Notes: a model not told the origin generated them from the letters alone. A stretch of DNA of 64,000 nt from Pontibacter flavimaris (GCF_001907195.1 NZ_LVWA01000002.1:434001-498000), one strand, 5' to 3'; shown: positions 48,647 to 57,809, numbered from the stretch's first letter. A program made the numbers and translations.

Positions 48647-49285
48647 TCATACTTCCTGCCGCTTTCTGATAAAGGCAAACGCCACGGCCATGGCTACTAG
48701 GCTCCCAACAAAGGCCATGGCCACGTCTTTCTGGGCATCCCAGATATCGCCCTGCATCCCCAGAAAAACCATCCCCTGCTCACCGCCGCCGTAAACCCAA
48801 TCGGCCACCATCCACTCCACCAACTCGTACAGCGCACTCGTGGAAAGTATAAGCTCCACGGGCAGCAGGTAGGTTAGAATGGGCCGCAGCCTAAAACCAT
48901 AGGCCAGCACCTCGTGCATGGGGTAGGTCAGCAGCAGCCCGTAGCCGAGGTGCACCAGACGGTCGTAGTGGTTGCGCGTAAAGCCAAACTGCCCCTTCAG
49001 CCACTCCCCGAACGGATTGTCGGCGTACTGGTACTGGCTGCCATACACATGCAGCAGCAGAAACAGGAAAATTAAAGTATAACTGGCGTCTGAGAAGCGG
49101 AAGATGTTGTAAAAGGCTACCAGGAAGATGATAAGCGAGAGCGTGAGCACGTTCTCCATCAGCCAGTTCTTCAGGTCGGGGGTGGTAAGGCCGGTGTAAA
49201 CCCAAAAGATCAGGAACAGTGCACTGTACGTCAGGTGCAGAGGCTGTTGCCAGAGGCGTTGTCTGGGTTTACGTGTGGCAGGCAT
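48647..49285 (-). CDS. DUF2238 / YjdF-like membrane protein
   Basis: 212 aa with six hydrophobic helices. The conserved region S-A-L-Y-E-L-V-E-W and the F-L-G-M-Q-G-D-I-W-D-A-Q-K-D motif near the C-terminus are diagnostic of the YjdF inner-membrane family. Function unknown. Confidence 0.85.
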   Translation of the reverse strand: MPATRKPRQRLWQQPLHLTYSALFLIFWVYTGLTTPDLKNWLMENVLTLSLIIFLVAFYNIFRFSDASYTLIFLFLLLHVYGSQYQYADNPFGEWLKGQFGFTRNHYDRLVHLGYGLLLTYPMHEVLAYGFRLRPILTYLLPVELILSTSALYELVEWMVADWVYGGGEQGMVFLGMQGDIWDAQKDVAMAFVGSLVAMAVAFAFIRKRQEV

Positions 49286-49364
49286 AGCGCGGTGCGTTCC
49301 GGTATGTATAAACTATTAAGCCATTAAACCCGGTAAAGTATACTTTGTTTCGTGGCAGGGCGGC

Positions 49365-50057
49365 CTACGCCATCATGTCCTGCTGAAAGAACACCAGCCG
49401 GATAGGGTTATCCAGGGGGCTTTTGGTGGGGTCGCAATGGTAGCCGTACATGTCCACGCCGTTGAGGTAGGGCAGCAGCTTCTTGTAGTACGTATGGCCC
49501 GTGTTTTCGGGGCTAAAGGTGATATCGTGGAAGACGGAGGTGCGTTTCTGCGTCATGCGCTGCAGCCGGTCGAAGAGCACCTCGGGTTTGGCCAGGTCGC
49601 CGGAGTACACGAAGCGCTCCTCATCCTCCTCAAAAATATAGGCATAGGTCTGCAGGCCCTCGGAGTGCTTGCCGTAGGTATCTATACAGCCAATGCCCTC
49701 AAAATTCTCCAACGGCACGAACTCGGCATACTTGTCGGGCTCCTTCAGTTGTATCTCCAGGAGCAGGCACAGCTGCTGTTTAAATTGCTCGGATGCGTAA
49801 AAGATAATCGGCTTGGGGGCTTTCTCTATGATGCTTTTGTAGAGCAGCAGGTTAGGCAGGCTGCCGCAGTGGTCGTTGTGCAGGTGGGTAAGTATGATGT
49901 GGTCTACCTTCTGCACCAGGTTCTTCTGCACCAGCGCCGGGAAAACGGTGAAGCCGCAGTCTATCAGCAGGTGTATGCCCCGGAAGTTTAGCACGGCCGC
50001 AGAGTTCAGGTAATCGGTGTCGAAGGCGCCGCCAGTTCCTAAAAACTTTATATCCAT
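49365..50057 (-). CDS. Metallo-beta-lactamase fold hydrolase
   Basis: 230 aa from the ATG at 50057 (M-D-I-K-F-L-G-T-G-G), the normal first strand of the fold; a longer frame of 39 extra codons begins upstream. Metal site T-H-L-H-N-D-H with His58, His60, Asp62, His63. The L-G-T-G-G-A-F-D-T start and short length resemble the RNase Z/PhnP-like group, so a phosphodiester or RNA substrate is possible. Confidence 0.82.
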   Translation of the reverse strand: MDIKFLGTGGAFDTDYLNSAAVLNFRGIHLLIDCGFTVFPALVQKNLVQKVDHIILTHLHNDHCGSLPNLLLYKSIIEKAPKPIIFYASEQFKQQLCLLLEIQLKEPDKYAEFVPLENFEGIGCIDTYGKHSEGLQTYAYIFEEDEERFVYSGDLAKPEVLFDRLQRMTQKRTSVFHDITFSPENTGHTYYKKLLPYLNGVDMYGYHCDPTKSPLDNPIRLVFFQQDMMA

Positions 50058-50266
50058 AGAGAGAAAGCATGCCACAAGGGCGTAAAGCGAGTAACCAACA
50101 AGTATAGCGTCTGGAAATAAAAATAGTTGTGGTTTAAACAATATCGGTTTTCCAGCAGCTATACAAGATACCACAGCACAATGGGTTTTGTACTATCATA
50201 CCTCAAAAAAACTGCTCAACAGAACCGGTGTTGGCCCGTAAAATTATCCAGACCAAAACCAACGCC

Positions 50267-50974
50267 ATGGATGCCCACCAAATCCCTGCAGAAGAGAAAA
50301 CGCAGCTCACGCACGCGTTGCTGAACCAGGAGTATAAACACCGCAAACTGGAGCCGCGCCGCAGCCATATGCACGAGCTAATCTCTACCATGCTCTCGCA
50401 CCGCACCACCCACAAGGACGAGGAGAAGGCCTTTTATACTATGCTGGACCGCTTCGGCGACTGGCAGGGCGTAATGAACGCAGACGTGGACGAACTGGCT
50501 GATGCCATACAAACCACCCGCTACCCCGGCCAGAAGGCGCCGCAGATACAGCAAACGCTGCGGCTGATAAAAGAGGAGCGCGGGGAGTTCAATATTGATT
50601 TCCTGGAGGAGCTGCCGGTGGAGGAAGCCATGGCCTGGCTTACCAGACTGCCCGGTGTGGGGGTGAAGACAGCCACTTTGCTGCTGCTCTTCAACTTCAA
50701 AAAGCCAGTGATGCCCGTGGATACGCACGTATTCCGCATCAGCCAGCGTGTGGGGCTGATTGGGGCGAAGGTAACGGCCAACAAGGCCCATGCTATTCTG
50801 CTGCAGATGTTGCCCCCGGAGCCGGAGGAGCTTTATAATTTCCACATCCACATGCTGCGCCACGGCCAGCGTATCTGCACCTTTTTTAGCCCCAGGTGCG
50901 AGCAGTGCGTGCTAAACGGCATCTGCAATTATTACCAGGATGTGCGGCAGAAGGGAATTGACAGGGCGGCGTGA
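50267..50974 (+). CDS. nth: Endonuclease III (HhH-GPD DNA glycosylase/AP lyase)
   Basis: 235 aa from the ATG at 50267; an alternative start 13 codons upstream is less likely. Removes oxidised pyrimidines and nicks the AP site. The helix-hairpin-helix L-P-G-V-G-V-K-T-A supplies catalytic Lys134, P-V-D-T-H-V supplies Asp152, and the [4Fe-4S] ligands are Cys204, Cys211, Cys214 and Cys220 in C-x6-C-x2-C-x5-C form. All key residues are present. Confidence 0.85.
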   Translation: MDAHQIPAEEKTQLTHALLNQEYKHRKLEPRRSHMHELISTMLSHRTTHKDEEKAFYTMLDRFGDWQGVMNADVDELADAIQTTRYPGQKAPQIQQTLRLIKEERGEFNIDFLEELPVEEAMAWLTRLPGVGVKTATLLLLFNFKKPVMPVDTHVFRISQRVGLIGAKVTANKAHAILLQMLPPEPEELYNFHIHMLRHGQRICTFFSPRCEQCVLNGICNYYQDVRQKGIDRAA

Positions 50975-51077
50975 GGGAAGGTATAGTATAAATTAAATCC
51001 CAGCTTTCTGATTATACCATACCCGTTTTGGAGTTTGTCGTTACTGCCAACGGACTTGGCTATGGTGCGTTTATGCA

Positions 51078-51710
51078 CTATAGGTTTTGTTGTGCGTTCG
51101 TAATTTTTCTTCTTTTTAGGTAATCTTCTATAAAGGTGTCTTTATGAGAATAGTGTCTCTTGTTCAGAAGGGCTGCATTTTCCAACTTAGGATGTTGTAG
51201 AATGGGAGATAAGTCTCCATCCAATACATTACTATTCACAAACCTAAAGTCTTCTAACTGTGGCAATTCATTCAAGAACTTTAGGTTCTCAATAACACCA
51301 CATTCATTCAAGCACAATATCCTTAGTTGTTTCAGGAGAGTAATCCTTTCATGACTGGTTAGTTTCTTTGACTGGCTTATGTGAATATGTTCAATTTCTT
51401 TATTCAAAGACTCTATTCCATCCAAGGTTTCCAGCTTTGTACAGTAGTGAAGTTCAAGTCTTTTAAGATTCTTAAATTTAGAAAGCCCATTCAAAGAAGT
51501 TGAGTTTGACCAGTTAACTTCTAAATAGAGTAAGTTTGAAATATCGGGGAGGTTGGAGAAATCTTTTTCTTTACTCTGGTGATGCCAAACAATTAAGTAC
51601 TTGCAGTTAGAGAAATCAATGGAAGCAATATCAGCTTCTTTCCAGTTGAAGTTTATGTATTCTCCAAGAGGAATCTCTTCAAACTTGATATGGTTATTCT
51701 TCCAATTCAT
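51078..51710 (-). CDS. Leucine-rich-repeat protein, AT-rich and probably acquired
   Basis: 210 aa, no signal peptide. Leucine-rich repeats of about 22-24 residues run through the middle (L-L-Y-L-E-V-N-W-S-N, L-K-R-L-E-L-H-Y-C-T-K-L, L-R-I-L-C-L-N-E-C-G-V, L-E-D-F-R-F-V-N-S-N). The gene is visibly AT-rich, uses codons such as AAA, TTA and ATA freely, and lacks the AAGTATA word that fills its neighbours. Similar small LRR proteins occur beside toxins or as immunity proteins, but no toxin gene is next to it, so function is open. Confidence 0.75.
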   Translation of the reverse strand: MNWKNNHIKFEEIPLGEYINFNWKEADIASIDFSNCKYLIVWHHQSKEKDFSNLPDISNLLYLEVNWSNSTSLNGLSKFKNLKRLELHYCTKLETLDGIESLNKEIEHIHISQSKKLTSHERITLLKQLRILCLNECGVIENLKFLNELPQLEDFRFVNSNVLDGDLSPILQHPKLENAALLNKRHYSHKDTFIEDYLKRRKITNAQQNL

Positions 51711-51793
51711 ACTTTCTTATGCCGCACAACTAAGGTATAAACGTAAACCTGCGCTTATCCGCCCTATATTAATAACTAAACCAGTGCTATACT

Positions 51794-52702
51794 TTATGCT
51801 TTGTTGCTGTTCAAAGTATACGCCAGGTTAACCCCCAACTCACTCACCTCCAGCTTTGCCTCACGGCCACACACCAGCGCTAGGTTGTCGGGCTCGTGGC
51901 CGGTCGGGAAGCCGTAGCAGACGGGGTAGTTATACTTGGCTGTGTGCTCCGCAATGATCTCATACACGGTTTTACCGAAAGGATCGGCGTTGTCCTTCAT
52001 GTCGCTGAAGTGGCCAATGATCAGCCCTGCCAGGTCGCGGAGCTTGCCGGCCCGGGAGAGGTGCACCATCATGCGATCGATGTTGTAAAGGTACTCATCC
52101 ACATCCTCCAGGAACAGGATCTTGCCCTTGGTTGTAAAGTCGGAGCGGGTGCCGGACACGTTATGCAGCAGCGCCAGGTTGCCGCCTATCAGTTGGCCTT
52201 GCCCGGTGCCGGAGCGGTTAAAGGGGTGTGGCCCTACCTCGTAGTATACTTCCTCCCCAAACAGTACGCGACGCAAACTGTCTAGTGCTTTGTCGGTGCC
52301 GGAGGGGAAGAGCAGGGGCATGATGCCATGTATACTTTCGATGCCCAGGCTGTGGATGTGGCAGAGCAGCGAGGTGATATCGCTGAAGCCTACCACCCAC
52401 TTAGGCTGCTGCTGAAACCGGCTGAAGTCTACCTGATCAAGGATACGGGTGGTGCCGTAGCCGCCGCGGGCGCAGATAATGGCCTTGATGTCAGGGCGGT
52501 CCAGAGCCTGTTGCAGGTCCTGTAGGCGCAGGGCATCGTGGCCGGCAAACACGCCATACTTGGCGCCCACCGTAGGGCCAACCTCTACCTCCAGCCCCCA
52601 CTCCTGCAGCACCTGGATGGCCTGTTCTACGGCTTCGCGGTCTATCTTACGGGCAGTGGCGATGATGGCGACTTTATCGCCGGGCTGAAGGGGTGTGATC
52701 AT
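51794..52702 (-). CDS. LD-carboxypeptidase, peptidase family S66
   Basis: 302 aa. Removes the terminal D-alanine of muropeptide tetrapeptides in the cytoplasm during peptidoglycan recycling. S66 features: P-G-D-K-V-A-I-I-A-T-A at the N-terminus, I-C-A-R-G-G-Y-G-T-T-R, and the nucleophile Ser in V-G-F-S-D-I-T. The C-terminal domain includes G-H-F-S-D-M and P-T-G-H, where the catalytic His is expected. Divergent from the AbgT transporter. Confidence 0.88.
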   Translation of the reverse strand: MITPLQPGDKVAIIATARKIDREAVEQAIQVLQEWGLEVEVGPTVGAKYGVFAGHDALRLQDLQQALDRPDIKAIICARGGYGTTRILDQVDFSRFQQQPKWVVGFSDITSLLCHIHSLGIESIHGIMPLLFPSGTDKALDSLRRVLFGEEVYYEVGPHPFNRSGTGQGQLIGGNLALLHNVSGTRSDFTTKGKILFLEDVDEYLYNIDRMMVHLSRAGKLRDLAGLIIGHFSDMKDNADPFGKTVYEIIAEHTAKYNYPVCYGFPTGHEPDNLALVCGREAKLEVSELGVNLAYTLNSNKA

Positions 52703-52852
52703 ACTTGTTCAGGTTTTTGTGTCAGAGCGAAGGTATGGCTTTTCATTAAAATTTGCGAGCACCCCATTTTTTAGCCATCTTCGAAAACTTTTTTTCAGCC
52801 AACACCTCACGCAGCCAGCCTGTGCGAGAAGCTAATCAACCTCAACCCTTAT

Positions 52853-54379
52853 ATGGCACAAGTACAGAACAAGAAATCAGGCGTGGACAAATTCCTGTCG
52901 GTGGTGGAGCGCATCGGTAACGCCCTGCCGCACCCTGCCACGCTTTTTGCCGGCTTTGCTTTGCTGGTGGTTATCCTATCATGGGTAGCCAGCCAGTTTG
53001 ATATGGCCGTTGTGCACCCCGGAACAGGCCAGACCGTAACGCCGGTAAACCTGCTCTCGGCAGAGGGGCTCCACATGATCCTGACGCGCATGGTGACCAA
53101 CTTCACCGATTTTGCCCCACTAGGCACGGTGCTGGTGTCGCTGCTGGGTATAGGCATTGCCGAGGGCACCGGCCTGATCGGCACGGTGCTGCGCCTGGTA
53201 GTGCTGGCTTCGCCCAAGCGCCTGCTTACCTTCGTAATCGTTTTTGCCGGGGTGTTGTCTAACACTGCCTCTGAGGTGGGTTATGTGCTGCTGGTGCCGC
53301 TGGCGGCGGTTATCTTTCTGGCGGCCGGCCGCCATCCGCTGGCTGGCCTGGCGGCGGCTTTTGCCGGTGTGTCAGGGGGCTACAGCGCCAACCTGCTGCT
53401 GGGCACCATCGATCCGCTGCTGGCTGGTCTTTCCACGGAGGCTGCGCGCATCATCGACCCTACTTATATGGTTAACCCGGCCGCCAACTACTACTTCATG
53501 TTCGTGTCTACATTTATCGTGGCCGGCCTGGGTACCTGGGTGACGGAGAAGATCGTGATCCCGAGGCTGGGAGAGTATGAGGGCGAGGAGAAGCCGGAAA
53601 GTATAGATCGCCTGAACACACAGGAAAAGCGCGGCCTGCTTTACGCCACGATTGCCGTACTTCTGATGACTGCCTTTATACTTGGCGGCCTGCTGCCGGA
53701 AAACGGTTACCTGCGCGACCCGGAGACAGGCGGCATCCTCAACTCGCCGTTCATGTCGGGTATCGTGGCCTTTATCTTTATACTTTCCGCGGTGGCCGGT
53801 ATTGCCTATGGAATCGGGGCCAGAACCATCAAAAACGACAGCGACGTGATGCGCGGCATGTCCAAATCCATGGAGACACTGGGCTCTTACATCGTGCTGG
53901 TGTTCTTCGCGGCGCAGTTCGTGGCGTACTTTAACTGGACCAACCTGGGGCTTATACTGGCCATTAACGGTGCCGATACCCTGAAAACGCTGGGCCTGAG
54001 CGGTATTCCGCTGATGATCATGTTTATACTTGTGTCGGCCTCCATTAACATGATCATGGGCTCTGCCTCGGCCAAGTGGGCCATCATGGCGCCGGTTTTC
54101 ATCCCGATGTTCATGTTGCTGGGCTACACGCCCGAGTTCACGCAGACGGCCTACCGCATCGGCGACAGCGTGACCAACATTATCTCGCCCATGATGTCTT
54201 ACTTCGCCCTGATTGTGGCCTTTATTCAGCGCTACGACAAGAAAGCCGGTATCGGTACGGTCATCTCTACCATGCTGCCCTACTCCATTGTCTTCCTCAT
54301 CGGCTGGATCACCCTGTTCATCATCTGGATTCTGCTGGGCCTGCCTGTGGGTCCTGGCGCTGAACTGTACATGCCGTAA
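52853..54379 (+). CDS. AbgT family transporter
   Basis: 508 aa, about 12 hydrophobic segments. Family motifs are seen in [44 protein letters not shown] and [11 protein letters not shown]. AbgT proteins import p-aminobenzoyl-glutamate or export sulfonamides; some take up dipeptides. The adjacent LD-carboxypeptidase suggests a muropeptide or amino-acid-conjugate theme, which is inference. The gene writes Ile-Leu as ATA CTT several times. Confidence 0.9.
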   Translation: MAQVQNKKSGVDKFLSVVERIGNALPHPATLFAGFALLVVILSWVASQFDMAVVHPGTGQTVTPVNLLSAEGLHMILTRMVTNFTDFAPLGTVLVSLLGIGIAEGTGLIGTVLRLVVLASPKRLLTFVIVFAGVLSNTASEVGYVLLVPLAAVIFLAAGRHPLAGLAAAFAGVSGGYSANLLLGTIDPLLAGLSTEAARIIDPTYMVNPAANYYFMFVSTFIVAGLGTWVTEKIVIPRLGEYEGEEKPESIDRLNTQEKRGLLYATIAVLLMTAFILGGLLPENGYLRDPETGGILNSPFMSGIVAFIFILSAVAGIAYGIGARTIKNDSDVMRGMSKSMETLGSYIVLVFFAAQFVAYFNWTNLGLILAINGADTLKTLGLSGIPLMIMFILVSASINMIMGSASAKWAIMAPVFIPMFMLLGYTPEFTQTAYRIGDSVTNIISPMMSYFALIVAFIQRYDKKAGIGTVISTMLPYSIVFLIGWITLFIIWILLGLPVGPGAELYMP

Positions 54380-54426
54380 TTTTAGACAAAGGATTAATTG
54401 ACAAAGGACAAAAGACTTGCCCTTAA

Positions 54427-54484
54427 AGTATAAAACAGCAAATCCGCAGGAGCATCAATTCCTGCGGATTTGCTGTTTTATACT
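54427..54484. terminator. Two-way terminator with a 25-base stem
   Basis: A perfect 25-base stem (54427-54451 with 54460-54484), containing CAGCAAATCCGCAGGA, whose base is AGTATAAAA / TTTTATACT. It lies between the convergent AbgT and beta-barrel genes. Confidence 0.9.
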
Positions 54485-54491
54485 GCCTTTG

Positions 54492-55100
54492 CTACTTGAT
54501 CAGCTTCAGGCCCAGGCTCACCAGGAACTGCTCGTTGCGCACTTTGCCGTCTGTCTGTTGGCTGGTGTTGGTAAAGTCGCGGTTGATGCGCTCGTAACGC
54601 ACGTCCACGGTCAGGGCACCGATGTCGACGCCCAGTCCGGCCTGGTAGCCCCAGTCGGAGTTGTCGTAGTAGTCTTTAACGGTTCGGCCCTCCTGCCGGG
54701 CTGTCAGGAGCATGGAAGCCACCGGGCCTGCCTGCACCCGCGCCACCCGCAGAAAGTTAAAGCCTACCAGCAGCGGCACGTCCAGCCGGTCGAACTTAAA
54801 CTTCTCTACCCGCACCATGGTGCTGTTGGGGTCGTCCTTCACCTCCACGTTGCCGCCAGAGGTAGACAGGATGGCCTCCGGCTGAAACAGCAGCCCCAGC
54901 AGTTGCAGGCGGGCAAAGGCGCCGGCGTGGTAACCGGTTATATTGTCGGCAGAGGCATACTGCTGCGGATCGTTCTGTACGTCGTTCAGGCGCACTTTGG
55001 AGGAGCTCACGCCGGCCTTAACGCCGGCCTGCAGCATCTGTGCCTGGGCTGTAATGCTAATAGCCAGCACGGTTATCAAGGTTAATGCAAGTTTTCTCAT
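54492..55100 (-). CDS. Outer-membrane beta-barrel protein (PorT-like)
   Basis: 202 aa with signal peptide ending I-T-A-Q-A-Q. Barrel-like strands follow (A-G-V-K-A-G-V-S-S-S-K-V-R-L, L-D-V-P-L-L-V-G-F-N-F, Y-Q-A-G-L-G-V-D-I-G-A-L-T-V-D-V-R-Y). Similar in kind to the protein at 41.2 kb but not a close copy. Confidence 0.75.
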   Translation of the reverse strand: MRKLALTLITVLAISITAQAQMLQAGVKAGVSSSKVRLNDVQNDPQQYASADNITGYHAGAFARLQLLGLLFQPEAILSTSGGNVEVKDDPNSTMVRVEKFKFDRLDVPLLVGFNFLRVARVQAGPVASMLLTARQEGRTVKDYYDNSDWGYQAGLGVDIGALTVDVRYERINRDFTNTSQQTDGKVRNEQFLVSLGLKLIK

Positions 55101-55167
55101 AGGTAAAAAAAGTATAAGTTGGGTGCCAGCACATGTTCTAACGAACTAATGGTATACGTTAGTGCAT

Positions 55168-55199
55168 AAAAAAAGCCGCTCCCTTTTGAGGAGCGGCTT
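55168..55199 (-). terminator. Orphan minus-strand terminator
   Basis: AAGCCGCTCC / GGAGCGGCTT with seven T on the minus strand. It lies 300 bases downstream of ridA and just upstream of the beta-barrel gene, with no reading frame between, so it may end a non-coding RNA. Confidence 0.8.
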
Positions 55200-55293
55200 A
55201 GGCCAATATCATCTGTAGTAGTTGATAGTGTTGGAATCTTATTTACATCTCACCTTAAACAAATATTCCTTTTGGCTTTCTGTTACAAAGATA
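55168..55293 (-). ncRNA. Possible small RNA between ridA and the beta-barrel gene
   Basis: A perfect minus-strand -7 box TATCTTTG (55286-55293) is followed by about 80 AT-rich bases and the orphan terminator. A transcript of roughly 105 bases would result. No known RNA family is recognised, and the -33 element is not clear. The alternative is that the hairpin only stops long ridA transcripts. Confidence 0.3.
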
Positions 55294-55497
55294 AGTACAT
55301 TATCTGTACCTATCTACCAGATTTATACGAACTGCTTACATTAATATCCCACAAGCGCTTTTTCTTAGACAAACATCCCCTTTGGTCCGACCAACACCGG
55401 ATTGCACCGGCTGCGGGCGCCTGTTATTTGTGTGGTATAAATACTTAGGATACAGCTACTTTAGCCTGCCTATACTTTTGGGGTCGGGGGCTATGGC

Positions 55498-55902
55498 TTA
55501 CGCCAAAGGAGCGGATGCGGGGCTAAGGATGGCAGTGGCCTCGATCTCTACCAGGTGATCCGGGTTTATCAGGGCGGCTACCTGCACCATGCTGCAGGCA
55601 GGCCTGATGCCTTTGAACACCTCCTGGTGGGCGCGGCCGATCTCCTGCCAGTGCTCTATATGGGTTACATAGATGCGCGTGCGCACCACATCATTTATAC
55701 TTGCACCCGCCTGCTCCAGGGCCTGCCCGATCTTTTCCAGGATATACTTCGTCTGCTCGTAGGGACTGCCTTTGCCTACTATACTTTCACCGTCGGTGGC
55801 GGTGGTGCCGGCTACCTCAACTATATTGCCCACGCGCACGGCACGGCTGTAGCCAACCATATCCTCCCATACCGCCCCCGATGATATTCGTGTTCTTTCC
55901 AT
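55498..55902 (-). CDS. ridA: RidA family enamine/imine deaminase
   Basis: 134 aa, trimeric cytoplasmic protein that hydrolyses reactive 2-aminoacrylate-type enamines. Family features: V-R-T-R-I-Y-V-T near residue 85 with the conserved Arg, C-S-M-V-Q-V-A-A-L, and the C-terminal strand L-V-E-I-E-A-T-A-I-L. It has the N-terminal variant S-G-A-V-W-E-D-M-V-G-Y-S-R-A common to a RidA subgroup, so substrate range may differ. Confidence 0.87.
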   Translation of the reverse strand: MERTRISSGAVWEDMVGYSRAVRVGNIVEVAGTTATDGESIVGKGSPYEQTKYILEKIGQALEQAGASINDVVRTRIYVTHIEHWQEIGRAHQEVFKGIRPACSMVQVAALINPDHLVEIEATAILSPASAPLA

Positions 55903-55910
55903 GGCCTTTG

Positions 55911-55948
55911 AAGTTAGAAAGTTAGAGAGTTAAAAAGTTAGAAAGTTT
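55911..55948. repeat. AGTTAGAA-type short repeat upstream of ridA
   Basis: The word (A)AGTTAGA / AGTTAAA occurs four times in a row in 36 bases, right before the ridA start codon on its own strand. Confidence 0.6.
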
Positions 55949-56125
55949 ACAAGAGACCGCTGTGACATTACTTCCTGCAAAGGGACAACAGCAAATTTAT
56001 ACTTTGAACATGCAGCCATTCAGCAATGTAGCAACGCATACAAAAGGCTTGGCAAATTCATCCGGACCTGTATACCGTATACTTCGTTCATAATTTATAC
56101 TTTTGATCTCATCATTCCACAAAAG

Positions 56126-57106
56126 ATGCGCCTAAGGTCTAAACCGGTACTTTGTAATTACTACGTCACCTATCGGTGTAACGCAAAGTGCTCGTTCTGT
56201 GATATCTGGGAGCGCCCTTCGCCTTACATTACGCTGGAGGATGTGGCGCAGAACCTGCGCGACCTGAAGCGGCTGGGGGTGCAGGTGGTCGATTTTACCG
56301 GCGGCGAGCCGCTGCTGCACCGCCAGATCGATGAAATGCTGGGCATGGCGCACGACATGGGCTTTATCACCACGCTCACCACCAACGCCATGCTCTACCC
56401 CAAACTGGCCGAGCGGCTAAAGGGCAAGGTGGACATGCTGCACTTCTCCCTCGACTCCGCCGACAAGGAGGAGCACGACCGCGGCCGGGGCGTGGCCTGC
56501 TTCGACTTCGTGATGGAGTCGATTAAGGTGGCGCGGGAGCTGGGCGAGCGGCCGGACATACTTTTCACGGTGTTCCGGCACAACCTGCACCAGCTGGAGG
56601 AGGTGTACCAGAACATTATACTTCCGAACAAGCTCGTGCTCATACTTAACCCGGCCTTCGAGTATAACCAGGTGGAGACCGGCGAGCAGCTGACAGAGGA
56701 GGAGCTGCGCTACCTCAGTGACTTTGGCAAGCGCAGGCAAGTATACCTGAACGAGGGGTTCGTGCAGCTGCGCCTGGACGGAGGCAACAAAACTGCCAAA
56801 CCGGTTTGCAAAGCCGCCAGCACCACCCTGGTCATCTCCCCGGAGAATGAGCTCATACTTCCCTGCTACCACCTGGGCACCAAGAGCTTCCCGATAAACG
56901 GCAATCTCTATGATTTATACTTAAGCCAGGAGGTAGAGGAGCTGAAGCGGCAGGAGGGCAGGCTGCCGGCCTGCGAAGGCTGCACCATCAACTGCTACAT
57001 GCAACCCAGCTTCGCCGTGGAGCTGAACACCTACTTCTGGAAAGCCCTGCCCAGCACGCTAAAGTATAACTACCTGAAAGGGACGTGGAAGCGGTTAGTT
57101 CGTTAG
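56126..57106 (+). CDS. Radical SAM protein with SPASM-like C-terminal cysteines
   Basis: 326 aa. Radical SAM motif C-N-A-K-C-S-F-C (Cys18, Cys22, Cys25), then F-T-G-G-E-P-L-L near residue 70 for SAM binding. A second set of cysteines in the C-terminal third (K-P-V-C-K-A-A, L-P-C-Y-H-L-G, L-P-A-C-E-G-C-T-I-N-C) could hold an extra iron-sulfur cluster. No precursor peptide or partner enzyme lies close by, so I do not infer peptide modification. A -7-like TACTTTTG is at 56098-56105. Confidence 0.8.
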   Translation: MRLRSKPVLCNYYVTYRCNAKCSFCDIWERPSPYITLEDVAQNLRDLKRLGVQVVDFTGGEPLLHRQIDEMLGMAHDMGFITTLTTNAMLYPKLAERLKGKVDMLHFSLDSADKEEHDRGRGVACFDFVMESIKVARELGERPDILFTVFRHNLHQLEEVYQNIILPNKLVLILNPAFEYNQVETGEQLTEEELRYLSDFGKRRQVYLNEGFVQLRLDGGNKTAKPVCKAASTTLVISPENELILPCYHLGTKSFPINGNLYDLYLSQEVEELKRQEGRLPACEGCTINCYMQPSFAVELNTYFWKALPSTLKYNYLKGTWKRLVR

Positions 57107-57248
57107 TAGTTGTTCGTTATTCGTTGTTGGGAAGAGTCATTGGAAAGTATACTGCTTTGCTCCCTGGAAAAGTATAGGGAGCTGCCGAGAAGTATAATTG
57201 ATGGTAGAAGTGCTACTATTTCGCTTCTGTAGAAGTATAACCCCCTAT

Positions 57249-57288
57249 CTTTACCGAATAACGAATAACTAACAACGAATAACGAAAC
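57249..57288 (+). repeat. CGAATAA-type tandem words before the carbonic anhydrase gene
   Basis: ACGAATA / ACTAACA / ACGAATA words run to within a few bases of the ATG at 57291. A related set at 57110-57128 (GTTCGTTATTCGTTGTT) faces it in the opposite sense. Confidence 0.6.
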
Positions 57289-57290
57289 AT

Positions 57291-57809
57291 ATGCCAGTTA
57301 TACTTCCGGTGAAGGGTGTGCGGCCGCAAATGGGCGAGGGCTGCTGGATTGCCGAAAACGCCACTATTGTGGGCGATGTGGTGATGGGGGATGAGTGCTC
57401 CATCTGGTTCAATGCCGTCATCCGTGGCGACGTGAACAGCATCCGCATTGGCAACAGAACCAACATCCAGGACGGGGCTGTGATCCACTGTACCTACGAG
57501 CGGGCGGCCACCACCATTGGTAACAACGTATCAATCGGCCACAACGCCATTGTGCATGGCTGCACCGTGCACGATAACTCGCTGGTGGGAATGGGCTCGA
57601 TTGTGATGGACAACGCCGTGGTGCAGGAGAAATGCATCATTGCCGCGGGGGCCATTGTGCTGGAGAACACGGTTTGTGAGTCGGGGTGGATCTATGCCGG
57701 GATACCGGCCCGTAAGGTTAAGCAGCTGAGCCAGGAGCAGGTAGAGGGATTGGCTAAGACGGCCAATAATTACGTGATGTACAGCAGCTGGTTCAGCGGG
57801 AAAGTATAG
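57291..57809 (+). CDS. Gamma carbonic anhydrase family protein
   Basis: 172 aa, left-handed beta-helix trimer. Hexapeptide repeats are clear (I-R-I-G-N-R-T-N-I-Q-D-G-A-V-I-H, T-T-I-G-N-N-V-S-I-G-H-N-A-I-V-H-G) and the three zinc histidines are in A-V-I-H, S-I-G-H and I-V-H-G. Some members of this group are true CO2 hydratases, others acyltransferase-like with unknown substrate. Confidence 0.88.
   Translation: MPVILPVKGVRPQMGEGCWIAENATIVGDVVMGDECSIWFNAVIRGDVNSIRIGNRTNIQDGAVIHCTYERAATTIGNNVSIGHNAIVHGCTVHDNSLVGMGSIVMDNAVVQEKCIIAAGAIVLENTVCESGWIYAGIPARKVKQLSQEQVEGLAKTANNYVMYSSWFSGKV

Noticed and set aside
50175..50266. Upstream extensions of the MBL hydrolase and nth reading frames
   Set aside because: The extra N-terminal residues do not match the family folds; the internal ATGs at 50057 and 50267 fit better.
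55380..55440. Possible tRNA-like fold in the ridA downstream spacer
   Set aside because: A few GC-rich inverted words are present, but no T-loop, anticodon arm or acceptor pairing could be built.
56126..57290. A RiPP cluster around the radical SAM protein
   Set aside because: No short precursor frame, peptidase or transporter lies beside it; the next gene is a carbonic anhydrase family protein and the spacer between is repeat DNA.
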